Origin: Nematostella vectensis | Lineage: Eukaryota; Cnidaria; Anthozoa; Actiniaria; Edwardsiidae | DNA length: 64,000 nt | Reading direction: 5' to 3' | NCBI RefSeq assembly: GCF_932526225.1 | Contig: NC_064036.1 | Location: 10,423,519-10,487,518 of the forward strand | Shown: positions 41,201-52,900 of the stretch, one piece after another | Layout: each line of letters begins with the position of its first letter | How positions within the stretch are numbered: the first letter of the stretch is position 1 | The notes under the pieces: generated by a model | Told to the model about the DNA's origin: nothing | The model's database searches: none | Seen by the model: the letters and a program-made list of their open reading frames with translations, nothing else | Position numbers and translations under genes: made by a program

Positions 41201-44200
41201 CCCAAAAACGTGGGGTTCAGGGTACTCAATGTAGAGCATTTAGTCCTTATCCCAAAATACGTGGGGCTCAGAGTACTCAATGTAGAGCATCTAGTCCTTA
41301 TCCCAAAGACGTGGGGTTCACTGTCCTCTGTGTAGAGCATCTAGTCCTTATCTCAAAGACGTGGGGTTCACTGTCCTCAATGTAGAGCATCTAGTCCTTA
41401 TCCCAAAATACGCGGGGCTCAAAGTCCTCAATGTAGAGCATCTAGTCCTTATCGACGTGGGGTTCACTAGCCTCAATGCAGAGCGTGGGTTTATAATATC
41501 CGAAGTTGATCTGGCCAAGATCCGAACACTTCTTTGGTTTGAAAAACAAAATCTTTACCATGAAGCTATCGAAGCCTGCGTTGTAGCCGGAACTAACTTC
41601 GTACACCTTAAGTCCAAGGTTGGCTACAACACAGGTTAAGCTATCCTGGCTCTTTATCAGCATATACACTACGTATATGGAGACAGACTGCTGTTACAGT
41701 ACACATCCCGATCGTAGCAACACGCGTCCAGCATAAAGATACCGTTTCATTTACATTATTCCGCAGCTCCCGTATGTTCCAGTAATACACTATTGGGTTT
41801 AGAGTGGAATTTACAAACACCAAGGAGCCAGTCACGTTCCAGGCGGCACTTAGGATTTGGAAAGCTCCCTTGCTTCAAGCACCGCAACAATGCATGCGAA
41901 AGGAGCTAATAAAACAATCATTATCACGAGAACGTAGAAAAGCCCGATAACGGACTTTTTGTAACGCAACAAGTTCATCACTCTCCCCTTCGCCGTGGGT
42001 GCGTACTCGCTTATCCTCAAATGGTGATACTTGAGCACTTTGTAGATCTTGTAGTAACCGAATATCATAATAGGAAGGCACAGATTTAAGATGACGGTTG
42101 CTACAGTTTGGAACGCTTACACACCCAGTAGTTAAACAGAAGATAAGACAGCGCAGGAAAACCACATCCCTCCGCAAACTATCACCAGGCGTTTGGCAGT
42201 AACGACTGAGTTGTACCTTAAGTGCAGATGCAATGCCAGGTACCTGTTTATTGTTGCTGCGGTTAGAGTGAGAACCTAACTCCCTGGAAGATAATACCTG
42301 CCACTAAAAATGCATTCCCAATGCGGCAAGTATTTTTGACGTATGGACTAAGGAAATCAGAAACCTTTCAAGAAAACACAAGCGGTAAAGCTACTATAGC
42401 TGTCTCAAGATCTGACACAGCCAGGTTTGACAGGAACAAGTTTGAGGTAGTTTGTAGAGAGCTAGCCCTGAATACTGTGATCAAGATCAAAATGTTGAAG
42501 AAGATTGATGGTACTGCTAGAGCTGTGACTACACATCCTAAACAGTACGTACTGGTCCGTTGGCTGACTGAATTCCTTGTCCATCCACAAAGCTTTCAGA
42601 GGAATAATTGGAGGACATCAGAAAAGTAGTTGAGGACTTTGCTATGATACTTGGATGAAAAGATCAAGAAACCGTTAAGTCTGAAATCTTTGCGTCTATC
42701 CACATAAAATGGATTGGTATTTCTGTTATTTTGTATAAATTGAAAACTTTCCATTGAGGTACTTTCCCGAATGACAGGCATTCCTGTGATCGTCAAGGAA
42801 GGGAATCCTTATTTTGGTTAAATCTGTAATCCCGACTCGATTCCAAAAACAAATCAAATCCAAAGCATTGCGAAATCAATGGCTTTCAGAAACAAGATCG
42901 ATTAAATGCAGCTTTCTTATCTCAAGCCTTCTGGTTCAGCTTCTTGAAGAAGCCGATTACCAACCAAGCAGAAGTTAATTACCAACGCGAAGTAAGGTGA
43001 AACAGCAGGAGTGAGAATTTTTAAGTGGGAATTTCTATAATCTTGACTTTTCGGTTGCAATGCTTCTTTGCTCCAATGAAGGGCTAACCCCGAAACGTCA
43101 TCAAAACTACTCTGTTTTTTTAAATAAAACATTTCATTACAAACATGTGTTGATTTTTTCCCTTATTCCACCACGACTTCACAGACAACCCTAGTTACAA
43201 TTGCTAGTCATATATACCAGTTTGCATAGCAGCTGTTTCAATAAAAATAATTGGGTCTAGAACTCTCAATTCTAGTCCTTTCTTTCTCCAACAGTCGAGA
43301 ACTAAACAATAGACCTAAAACAAAAAGGTCATAATATTCGTCACTCAAGTAATATATTCCTCACCTTTATAAAGCGGCCACTTCACCAAAGCTTCGAATA
43401 TTCTTTACTCAAGCACTGTATTTCAAACTTCCACAAAGAGGCCACTTCACCAAGTCTCGAATATTCCTCGATCAAGCACTGTATTTAAAAGCTCCAGAAA
43501 AAGGCCACTTCACCAAGTCTCGAATATTATTCGTCACTAAGCAATGTATTTCTCACCTTCATAAAGCGGCCACTTCATTAAGTCTCAAATATTCGTCACT
43601 CAAGCACTGTATTTCAAACCTCCAGAAAGCGGCCACTTCACTAAGTCTCAAATATTCATCACTCAAGCACTGTATTTTAAACCTCCATAAAGCGGCCACT
43701 TCACCAAGTCTGGAATATTCGTAACTCAAGTTATGTTTTTTCACCTTCATAGAGCGGCCAATTCACCAAGTCTCCAATAAAAAACAAAAACATATCTGCT
43801 ATTTTTTTTTACTATGTTTAAAAGGTTTTTTTCAAGATTTACAGTTAGCATGCTACAGTAAGTTAACCCCTACAAGTTTCATGAACAAGTCATGCAACTC
43901 GAAAAGTGTCTTATTGCATTACATTTCTGCTGATTATTTACTTTGACACCATCTGTGCGATTAAAGGATAGCTCATCTGAGGCAAATACTGTTGGTAGTT
44001 TATAACAGTTCAAAATTAAACTAAATTAACGATAATATTGAAGGGGGGAAATCACTTCAAGTTTGAGAGGGGTTCAAGTTAAGATGAATTACACTGTACA
44101 CAGGGAATTGTACTAAATAGGGCAGATAAATGGGAGAGACACGATTTTTTATTTATTAACATACTTTCTTTCTTGTCTCCTTTTGGTTTTCTCTGAATTC

Positions 44201-46458
44201 CTGAAGACCTTTCTCCAATGAATCAAGCAACTGCTGAGCCAGGGCAACATGTGCCTTACCAATATTCTCAGTTTCTAGGAATACAAAAAATTAGACAGTT
44301 GTAAAAAGGAACCAAGAGTACTATAACCTTAACTCACATACCATTTCTCAAGGAGTCCCACGAGCTCTTCAGTGTTCTACAGAAATAATATACATGCTGT
44401 AAGAATTTGATTAAAGCAATTTCAAGTAGATAAATCAAAGTAAAGTGGGTTCAGAAAAATCCAAGCAAAGGAATGACAGAGTTATCCACCAAATCCTAAA
44501 AAGTGAAAGCAACCCCAAGTAACCATAATATGGAGAAAGAACAACCCCCAAAATACAGTAGTACTCCCAGTTACAGATAAAATTGGGGAATTTTGTGTAA
44601 TTGGAATGATTCAAGAGAATTCTCCCAGAACCCCCTTATACAGCCTTTTCTAAATAAAGTTTGCCCCTTTCTCCATTAACTGTTTTCTGCCGCTACCTAA
44701 AGCAAACCTCACACTAACCCAATTTCATCCTTTGCTTCTGATGTTTTGGCAAGTCGCATCAAACTCTTTCCATACTTTTCTTCAATGTCAGCTCTACATA
44801 AAACATTGAAAATACAGCATAATTTGATATTAGTAAAAGGTAAAAGTTGGGAATGATTACCTATAGACATACTGTATTATTGCAAAAGGACAGCGGAAAC
44901 AATCCCTGCTACACAACCAGGACTTGGGTAGGATTATGCCATGAAGGCAATTTTTAGTAGTGAAGTAATGCAGATGAAAGTAAATAGCTGACCAAGGGGG
45001 TGGGTGTTTAAAGTTTTCCTGACATTTTTGGGGTGTAGAAACTTTTGAGGGTATTTTTGTGTTACCCCAAGTTGCAAAGACAACTTTCCTGCAAATGTAA
45101 GGCAGAAAGATATGCAATCCTGTTATGAAATTGGTACTTTGAAAAGCATTAAAAAGTCAGGTATTTTTTATGCCAAACCCTCCCTGAAATGTTGACAGTT
45201 AAATACCCCCCCCCCCCCCCCCGGCTTGAGAAACGAGAAGGATAATAACAGGTAACATTATTCATGAATACAAGACAATCATGATAATAATTTCAAAACA
45301 TAAATAACATTAATTTCTCATTCAAAACTTAAAAATCAAAAGGCAGAATATTGTTAACAATTCTATAATCTAGTGCAGCCCTACTTTTCATCCATGCAGC
45401 CAACAAGTACAGATACACTCATCTCTTTGAGATGAAGGTAACAACAATTGGATTCACACAAAGAATGTGACAAATTACATTCCACTAGGCTGAGTAGTAA
45501 GATGGCCATGAATGGTCTCAGCTTTGATTGCTTGACGAAAGCCTATTATTTAGTAGTGTTGTGACGTTGATCATGTTGCTTACAGTAGTATACCTCTGTT
45601 TTACAAACTCCTCCATCTCCTGGCAGGTCTGTTTGCCATCTCGCATACGTTTAGACAAAGCATCAAAGCCTGCAGTGCTAGTGAACTCGGTGCCCTGGGA
45701 AATAGAAAAGAACTCATCTATTTAAGAATATTTACAAAATTCTGATAAATGGGAGCTCGGTATATTTTGGGTGAGATATTAAACTGTTTAAAAAAATACC
45801 CTGTTAATAAAGACTGTTTTGGCACAAATAGTACCCTTATTAATAAGGTTATTTAGAGGTGTACTAAGCAAACATCAGTTATTCCATGGGCCCCTTTTTT
45901 TTTTTTTTACTTTAGGTGATCAACAAGTTGCTCTCGTCCAAGTAAAAAGTAACATAAGTAAGTGAGAAAGCTTGCAAGGTAGTAAGGTCTATATTGCAAT
46001 CTAGTAATGTCCATATTATTTAGCTTCCCACCTATAATGTCTTTAGTAAATGATCCAAAAAGATTCGAAGACGCATTTAAAGGAAAACTTTCTAGTGTAT
46101 CATAACGTCAAATCAAATATCACGACAGATTGGAACATTATTAGTCTTTCTCTGGATCAAACGGATCAAATTAGGTGATGCATGTAGTACAACTAATTTA
46201 ATATCCTACCTAAAAACTAGCAATCATGAAGCACAAATCATCTGTAATGCTTTGAATAAGAGATAAATAATACCGCAGTACAGTAGACTCACTCTGCGAA
46301 TGACAATAAGTTCTAAATTCGAGGCAGGACACGGAACCATCAAAAGTCGACACAATTTTTGGCTCAAACTAACCCAAAACTAAGTGCATAGCAATTTCTA
46401 TTGTAGCTAAAATGATGATCTGATAACTTACCCAGAAACAGTCCACAAATTTGGTCAT
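35262..46458 (-). CDS. PSTPIP-like F-BAR and SH3 adaptor (421 aa)
   Basis: Thirteen phase-consistent exons on the minus strand: 46432-46458, 45594-45694, 44719-44793, 44342-44376, 44165-44274, 39831-39893, 39217-39312, 38782-38827, 38173-38252, 37252-37350, 36731-36827, 35894-36076, 35262-35515. The start M-T-K-F-V-D-C-F-W-G matches the FCH start of PSTPIP proteins, and L-K-R-T-Y-E-Q-K-C and Y-E-V-V-R-Q-S-L-E-G-C-N match their F-BAR helices. A linker with I-D-Y-E-N-Y-Y follows. The C-terminal SH3 has ALYEY at about 370-374, Trp 400 and GMFPKEFV at 410-417. Length is close to human PSTPIP1 (416). The family bends membranes, links PEST-type phosphatases to actin and acts at the cell cortex. In the SH3 the second residue of the usual WW pair is Cys. 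The donor after 44719 is weak (GTTAGT). Human-type functions are assumed only by family. Confidence 0.93.
36800..37180 (-). repeat. About 57-bp minisatellite overlapping a PSTPIP-like exon start
   Basis: About six diverged tandem copies lie 5' of exon 36731-36827. On the minus strand each contains a copy of the exon's acceptor and first bases (TTGTTTAG-ATGTACGAGGT), so the intron holds several decoy acceptors followed by exon-like sequence. Confidence 0.75.
37761..38121. repeat. About 140-bp tandem repeat, two and a half copies
   Basis: AT-rich units share CAATATTTATTGAAATAGGG and AATGATTCATGAATCTTTTT. The block is intronic in the PSTPIP-like gene. Confidence 0.75.
40393..40551 (-). other. 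Orphan 53-codon open segment, possible exon or gene relic
   Basis: On the minus strand an ATG at 40551 opens 52 codons to TAG. The composition looks coding (Y-I-E-D-C-E-A-F-L-C, then K-S-K-R-S-S, then Y-E-S-E-L-E-K). It is preceded by an acceptor-like ACTAG. I do not recognise it. Its first 24 bases are the seed of the neighbouring tandem array. It could be an alternative exon, a nested gene exon or chance. Confidence 0.3.
40537..41490 (-). repeat. About 50-bp minisatellite, 19 copies
   Basis: Each unit contains CTCAATGTAGAGCATCTAGT, then a variable CCTTATCCCAAAGACGTGGG part; some units are shortened to about 43 bp. The conserved block is the reverse complement of the first codons of the orphan open segment (40551). 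Confidence 0.9.
41641..42618 (-). pseudogene. Broken class A (rhodopsin-like) GPCR
   Basis: On the minus strand an intronless receptor can be followed across several frameshifts and stops. A Ser/Asn-rich start lies at 42618. Next come TM1, a TM2 reading N-L-F-L-S-N-L-A-V-S-D (about 42440) and an I-N-R-Y in place of DRY (about 42253), followed by A-L-H-L-H-L-R-Y. TM5 to TM6 read I-F-G-Y-Y-K-I-Y through L-L-A-P-F (about 42066-41890), and TM7 has N-P-I-V-Y-Y (about 41790). This is the layout of cnidarian amine/melatonin-like orphan receptors, which are often single-exon (family knowledge). Breaks include a TGA after TM2 and frame changes before the INRY part, around TM4, and between TM6 and TM7. 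It lies in the same orientation inside an intron of the PSTPIP-like gene. It is not repaired here and no ligand can be named. Confidence 0.8.
43355..43785. repeat. About 64-bp minisatellite, seven copies
   Basis: Units share AAGCGGCCACTTCACCAAGT and CAAGCACTGTATTT with moderate divergence. The array is intronic in the PSTPIP-like gene and noncoding. Confidence 0.85.
44794..45593. other. Intron 2 of the PSTPIP-like gene
   Basis: AT-rich with a poly-C run near 45207-45222. A decayed repeat with GGGTATTTTT-type segments lies near 45000-45220 and resembles, in inverse, the CCCTAAAAATACC-rich stretch near 47810-47950. No exon seen. Confidence 0.4.
45695..46431. other. Intron 1 of the PSTPIP-like gene
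   Basis: AT-rich, with a T run near 45895-45908. I see no coding exon, strong repeat or RNA gene. Confidence 0.5.
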
Positions 46459-46902
46459 TTCGGAGGGTTTTCCAACTGACTGGCACAATAAACCTACAAC
46501 AAAAAGCCTCGAACATGAAGCCCGGATACGGAAATAACAGTGGACGCGGAAAGCTGGGTTCTAGTAGTAGGGGAGGGGAGGTACAGAAGACACCTAACTC
46601 TGGAGAGGGATTAAAAATAGTTGCACACACGCACATTTATTAGAAAAAAGGTAGATTTTAGGACCAACTGTCAACTATTTTCCCCTTTTTTTGGCTTTGT
46701 TCCTGCGTTGTAAATTGCGTGATGTTTCGTTACGCTAATTGACGTCTAAGAGAAAACTCTATACATACCAGACTTATAGAAGTGGATTCAGGTTTCACTG
46801 ACCCCGACTTCCCAACTTTAAAACAGCTAGAATAACAAATGTAAAAGTGTTAGGCAGAGACTGTCGATATGTTTGTTGATTCAATACCTTGAAAGATTTG
46901 AC
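46459..46902. promoter_or_regulatory. Head-to-head intergenic promoter region
   Basis: The PSTPIP-like start codon (minus, 46458) and the start of the signal-peptide gene (plus, 46903) are 444 bases apart and diverge. A minus-strand acceptor-like GTAG at 46494-46497 may mean an upstream 5' UTR exon. No TATA box or other element can be assigned with confidence. Confidence 0.45.
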
Positions 46903-49900
46903 ATGGCTACTTTCATCATTGTGATCATTCTTTATTGTGTCGCAAGAAGTTCACAAGGTAATAATTCCCACAATTGTAATCATTGCCGCTAATGTACAGC
47001 CTGAATTTATTTGTCATTATTGTGAGTTGCTGGTATTTAAGTGTTTTAGTTGTTGTTGTCTCTGTTGTCTCTGTTCAGTGCCTATTAGAGATGACAGAAC
47101 TAGGGACTTGCATTTTATGGTAAGTAACTCAGAATCATATTGGGTTTGAAAATATATCTTGTATGGCTAACGGGGAGCGATGGAAATTATTATGTTGTAC
47201 TGCAGTGTGATGAGCAACAGGGTAATAATAAAATTTTGACGTCGTTATGGATGATTTCAAACCGATACTTGATTGAAAGCTCGATTGAAATGAAAAAGAA
47301 GTTATCGAATCGGTTAATTTTTGGGGGGGAAATATTAGGAATATCTTGGTGGTAAAATTAGTGATAAATTTTGGCTATCACGGAAACCCGAGAATGTTGC
47401 TCTTAGGTGAGAGTTTTCGCGATGACAAATAATAAATTTATTGTTATTTGCGTTCGATTGTAGAGAGGAGACAATAATGGAAGTGAAGACTTTCCACCTA
47501 GAGGTAAGAACACTTCTTGCAAAAAATTACCGCGCGCCAACACAAGAGCGCGCGAAAAGTCGCGCTCGATGAAAGTTACTATTCGCAAAAATATCCACGT
47601 TTGCAATTACCAATGTCTGGTACTCAGGCCATTTTCTTAATAACATGTGGTCATATTTGCAGAGGTCATTGACAGCCACCGACCTTCAGATATCTTTGGG
47701 CATCTAAACATACCTGGAAATGAGGTATATTCACTTCCCCCCGGAGGGAGGGGGGGATTCTTCAGGATAAAAGTGATAGGGATGTTCGTCGGGAAATTCG
47801 AAAAATACCCCTAAAAATACCTGCACAACAAAAATTGCTACCCTAAAAATACCTCAAAAAAGCATTAAAAATACCATTTCTAAGAGAAAAGCCTATTTTT
47901 TTCTCGGATACCCCCAAAAAATACCTGAGGCCCAATTTTGCCCCTAAAAATACACAAGCATCCGTATCAGTTCGAAAGGGAAGAACAACCCCCGGGATTC
48001 AAGTTATATGATGGGATATTGTGGGGAGGGGGGGTTGACCCAAAATGTTCCGTGATCTCTCTTCTTGTGACTCGTTTCTAACACACTTTACTTCACAGCC
48101 CAAAGGGATGGGTAGCTGTACAAGAGCAGCAAATATTTGTTTTCCCTAAACATGACGATATAATCTTGCAGAACACAGAGGAGTACATTATGATTCGGAA
48201 GGCTGCCAAGGCCATCGTGAGAAGGTTGTCCCTTCCCTCCCCTCCTAAGTTACAAATTCTGGTCGACCGAGCTGCACACTATGTCTTGAAAAACAACCTC
48301 GAATCCGAGTACGCCAAGGTCAAATCTGGAATTCATGAACTTGTGGTAGGTAGCAGAGCTTCACGCTAAAATAAATTCTTCGCAGACCTTGCCTCAGCAT
48401 TTTTGGTCCTTTACTTCAAAATCAAACTTTTCAATGTTGCTGATTTTGTAAAGCCATGCGCGAACCAAATTTTGTTGGGTTTCTTCTTTGTCTACAAGGG
48501 TCTTTAACCTTTTATCTTTCTGATTCTCATTAATTCGGTGCCATGTCCTAACTAACCTCCTATCTTATTGTATATGATAGACGATGTACCTTAATTCAGA
48601 GAAAGTTAAACCCATCCATCCAAGTCCTAGTAAGTAATTTTATGGCTTTTTAAAGTATTGAAATACTGGCTTTCCTGTGCTCGCATAAATCGAGAACATG
48701 CGGGGTCTGTGGCGAGCTCACCCACTCTTACCCACCACAGGAAACCCGCTTTGAAACGCATGGGATTAGGCTGACTCAGATTTGAGACAAGCCAGATTTG
48801 CTATATTGGGTGCGCTGACGCATTTTTGCACACAGTCAAGAAGCCGAGTGCGCCCCGGGCCAGATCTGAGCGCCCCCGGGCTTTTGATATTAGGCCATGC
48901 GTAAGAGGTTCGTCACACTTTGGGTGCTCGGCGGTGCGAGGACGTCTAGCGCCCGGAAGTATTTAGGGGGGGGGAGGGATGGCGATGAAATGTCTAACAC
49001 TCTAAACGGGAAAGTCCTCCAGTTCAAGTTACTTACTTGGTTACTTACTGATGTGACTTGTACAAGTTACTTACTTGGTTACTTACTGATGTGACTTGTA
49101 CAAGTTACTTACTTGGTTACTTACTGATGTGACTTGTACAAGTTACTTACTTGGTTACTTACTGATGTGACATGTACAAGTTACTTACTTGGTTACTTAC
49201 TGATGTGACTTGTACAAGTTACTTACTTGGTTACTTACTGATGTGACTTGTACAAGTTACTTACTTGGTTACTTACTGATGTGACTTGTACAAGTTACTT
49301 ACTTGGTTACATACTGATGTGACTTGTACAAGTTACTTACTTGGTTACTTACTGATGTGACTTGTACAAGTTACTTACTTGGTTACTTACTGATGTGACT
49401 TGTACAAGTTACTTACTTGGTTACTTACTGATGTGACATGTACAAGTTACTTACTTGGTTACTTACTGATGTGACTTGTACAAGTTACTTACTTGGTTAC
49501 TTACTGATGTGACATGTACAAGTTACTTACTTGGTTACTTACTGATGTGACTTGTACAAGTTACTTACTTGGTTACTTACTGATGTGACTTGTACAAGTT
49601 ACTTACTTGGTTACTTACTGATGTGACTTGTACAAGTTACTTACTTGGTTACTTACTGATGTGACTTGTACAAGTTACTTACTTGGTTACTTACTGATGT
49701 GACTTGTACAAGTTACTTACTTGGTTACTTACTGATGTGACATGTACAAGTTACTTACTTGGTTACTTACTGATGTGACTTGTACAAGTTACTTACTTGG
49801 TTACTTACTGGTGTGACTTGTACAAGTTACTTACTTGGTTACTTACTGATGTGACTTGTACAAGTTACTTACTTGGTTACTTACTGATGTGACTTGTACA

Positions 49901-52900
49901 AGTTACTTACTTGGTTACTTACTGATGTGACTTGTACAAGTTACTTACTTGGTTACTTACTGATGTGACTTGTACAAGTTACTTACTTGGTTACTTACTG
50001 ATGTGACTTGTACAAGTTCCTTACTTGGTTACTTACTGATGTGACTTGTACAAGTTACTTACTTGGTTACTTACTGATGTGACTTGTACAAGTTACTTAC
50101 TTGGTTACTTACTGATGTGACTTGTACAAGTTACTTACTTGGTTACTTACTGATGTGACTTGTACAAGTTACTTACTTGGTTACTTACTGATGTGACTTG
50201 TACAAGTTACTTACTTGGTTACTTACTGATGTGACTTGTACAAGTTACTTACTTGGTTACTTACTGATGTGACTTGTACAAGTTACTTACTTGGTTACTT
50301 ACTGATGTGACTTGTACAAGTTACTTACTTGGTTACTTACTGATGTGACTTGTACAAGTTACTTACTTGGTTACTTACTGATGTGACTTGTACAAGTTAC
50401 TTACTTGGTTACTTACTGATGTGACTTGTACAAGTTACTTACTTGGTTACTTACTGATGTGACTTGTACAAGTTACTTACTTGGTTACTTACTGATGTGA
50501 CTTGTACAAGTTACTTACTTGGTTACTTACTGATGTGACTTGTACTCGAACCTAACTAAGTTAGTTCTCTCTTGTCCTTTATTTAGCCGCAAGGCAAAAT
50601 ATCCTGCCGCATGAGCCACAACGTGAGGAAAAGACCGAAGACGTGATCGCTGTCCTGGAAGATATGCTGGAAGAAATCGCCTTTCGATTCAACTTGACTA
50701 CGCGACAAGTGAGTTCAAGAGGCAGGTGGGCGTTGTGCTGTGCTTGGGTAGATGATGTCCAGCTGCAACAAACATCTGAAAAGAGTAATATCGAACAAAA
50801 ACGCCCACTCATTTGTCGTATCTTTTATGAACATCTACCATAAAAGCACGGAATTTTTCCTATGTTTGCAGTCTTGTTTGAAGTTAATCCATTTATGATG
50901 TTCTGTATTTCCTATTAAGGAAACACAACGAAAATATTTTTTCGAGTAAATGGCAAACTGGTTTAATGAGAGTGAGTTTTTACTCACTAACTCGGTTAAA
51001 CGAATAGCTTATCGAATATCGAATCATAGTGATCACTCTCTATTCCTTGTTGTAGTCTAAGCAGATGATCCACGCCAGTGTAAAAGTCCTGTCAGGAGAG
51101 CTTAACCTTACCCCGCACCAGCGAAAGGGCCTGAGCGAGAGGGTGACGTCACACGTGAGAGCGAGGCTGGAGTTAGAGGATGAAGACAACAGGGACGCTC
51201 GCCTAAGAAGACTGGAAGAACTCGTGGAGGGAGACATGGAGAAGTACCATCTGTCTGCCCTCAAGGTAAGCGTGAAACTCCAGTCTTGTTAAGAGTTACG
51301 TTACCTGCTACCGTGGCCACCATAAAGAAGAACGAGAATCACAGTTATTTTATTGACAAGAGCATCATAAGTAGGAGGATTCTGTCGTGTTCTTATGTGC
51401 AATAAAGCATTTCGTTGCCACGCTGATTGGCTAATAAAGATCATGTCTGTGAAAACAAAGGTAACAACGGTAGTGTCACATTCCATTGTATAAGCTCATG
51501 TCAACCAAAGTTGCCAGGATAGCTACCAGTACCTTTAAATACCATTCGAAATTAATACTTAAAGTAATCTTACACACTTGCAGTTGCGCCGACTCGAGGC
51601 TCTCAAGGTTGAAGAAGAAGCTATTAAAGAAAACCTCTCAAAGGCTGAGAAAATGCGCATGCTCAAGCGGATGTACACTGACGTGGTGAATGACTTGCAA
51701 GAGCAGGTTAAAGAAGCCAAACCGCAAAGCCGTCCCGTGTTCAGTAAGCAAAGCGTTTCAGCGATTTTGCAAGCGCTAAATTCGAAGGCAGCCATCAGAA
51801 AGCTGACGGATCACGAGGTAACCTTTTTCACACAAAAGGAATCTTGTTTGCTACTTACTGGTTAACTAACTAGTTATTGACTGACGGTAAATAACTAGTT
51901 GTTTTGACTGACTAGCCTTTGAATGACTGATTGTTAACTGAGTTTTTGTTGACTCTGCAGGTACTTGTACTCAAAAAAGTAATCATAGCAGCTCTGATAG
52001 AAATCGGGAACTTGACCGATCTGACTCACTCTACGAAAGGTAATGGCAATAATGCATCGATCCAATGCCCTTGGGACAACTGGGGATACATCTTTTGGAC
52101 ATATTTTTTTAGGGGAGAGGCAAGGGTAATAACCCGTGGGGGAGGAACAGGGTAATAACCCATGGGGGAGGAGCAGGGTAATAACCCATGGGGGAGGAAC
52201 AGGCTAATAACCCATGGGGGAGGAGCAGGGTAATAACCCATGGGGGAGTGGCAGGGTAATAACCCATGGGGGAGGAGCAGGGTAATAACCTATGAGGGAG
52301 GAGCAGGGTAATAACCCATGGGGGAGGGGCAGGGTAATAACCCATGGGGGAGGAGCAGGCTAATAACCCATGGGGGAGGGGCAGGGTAATAACCCATGGG
52401 GGAGGGGCAGGGTAATAACCCATCAGGGAAGAGCAGGGTAATAACCCATGGGGGAGGGGCAGGGTAATAACCCATCAGGGAAGAGCAGGGTAATAACCCA
52501 TGGGGGAGGGGCAGGGTAATAACCCATGGGGGAGGAGCAGGGTAATAACCCATGGGGGAGGAGCAGGCTAATAACCCATGGGGGAGGAGCAGGGTAATAA
52601 CCCATGGGGGAGGGGCAGGGTAATAACCCATCAGGGAGGAGCAGGTTTATAACCCATGGGGGAGGAGCAGGGTAATAACCCATGGGGGAGGAGCAGGGTA
52701 ATAACCCATCAGGGAAGAGCAGGGTAATAACCCATGGGGGAGGGGCAGGGTAATAACCCATGGGGGAGGAGCAGGGTAATAACCCATGGGGGAGGAGCAG
52801 GGTAATAACCCATGGGGGAGGAGCAGTGTAATAACCCATGGGGGAGGAGCAGGTTTATAACTCATGGGGGAGGGGCAGGGTAATAACGCATGGGGAAGGA

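Larger units (their letters stand above)
39894..44164. other. 4.3-kb intron 5 of the PSTPIP-like gene
   Basis: Holds an orphan 53-codon open segment (40393-40551), a 50-bp array (40537-41490), a broken GPCR (41641-42618) and a 64-bp array (43355-43785), each listed separately. The segment at 39915-39990 resembles the MITE near 58208. Confidence 0.6.

Noticed and set aside
49024-50546. CRISPR-like regular array
   Set aside because: Units are directly adjacent with no unique spacers, and the host sequence is an animal gene intron.
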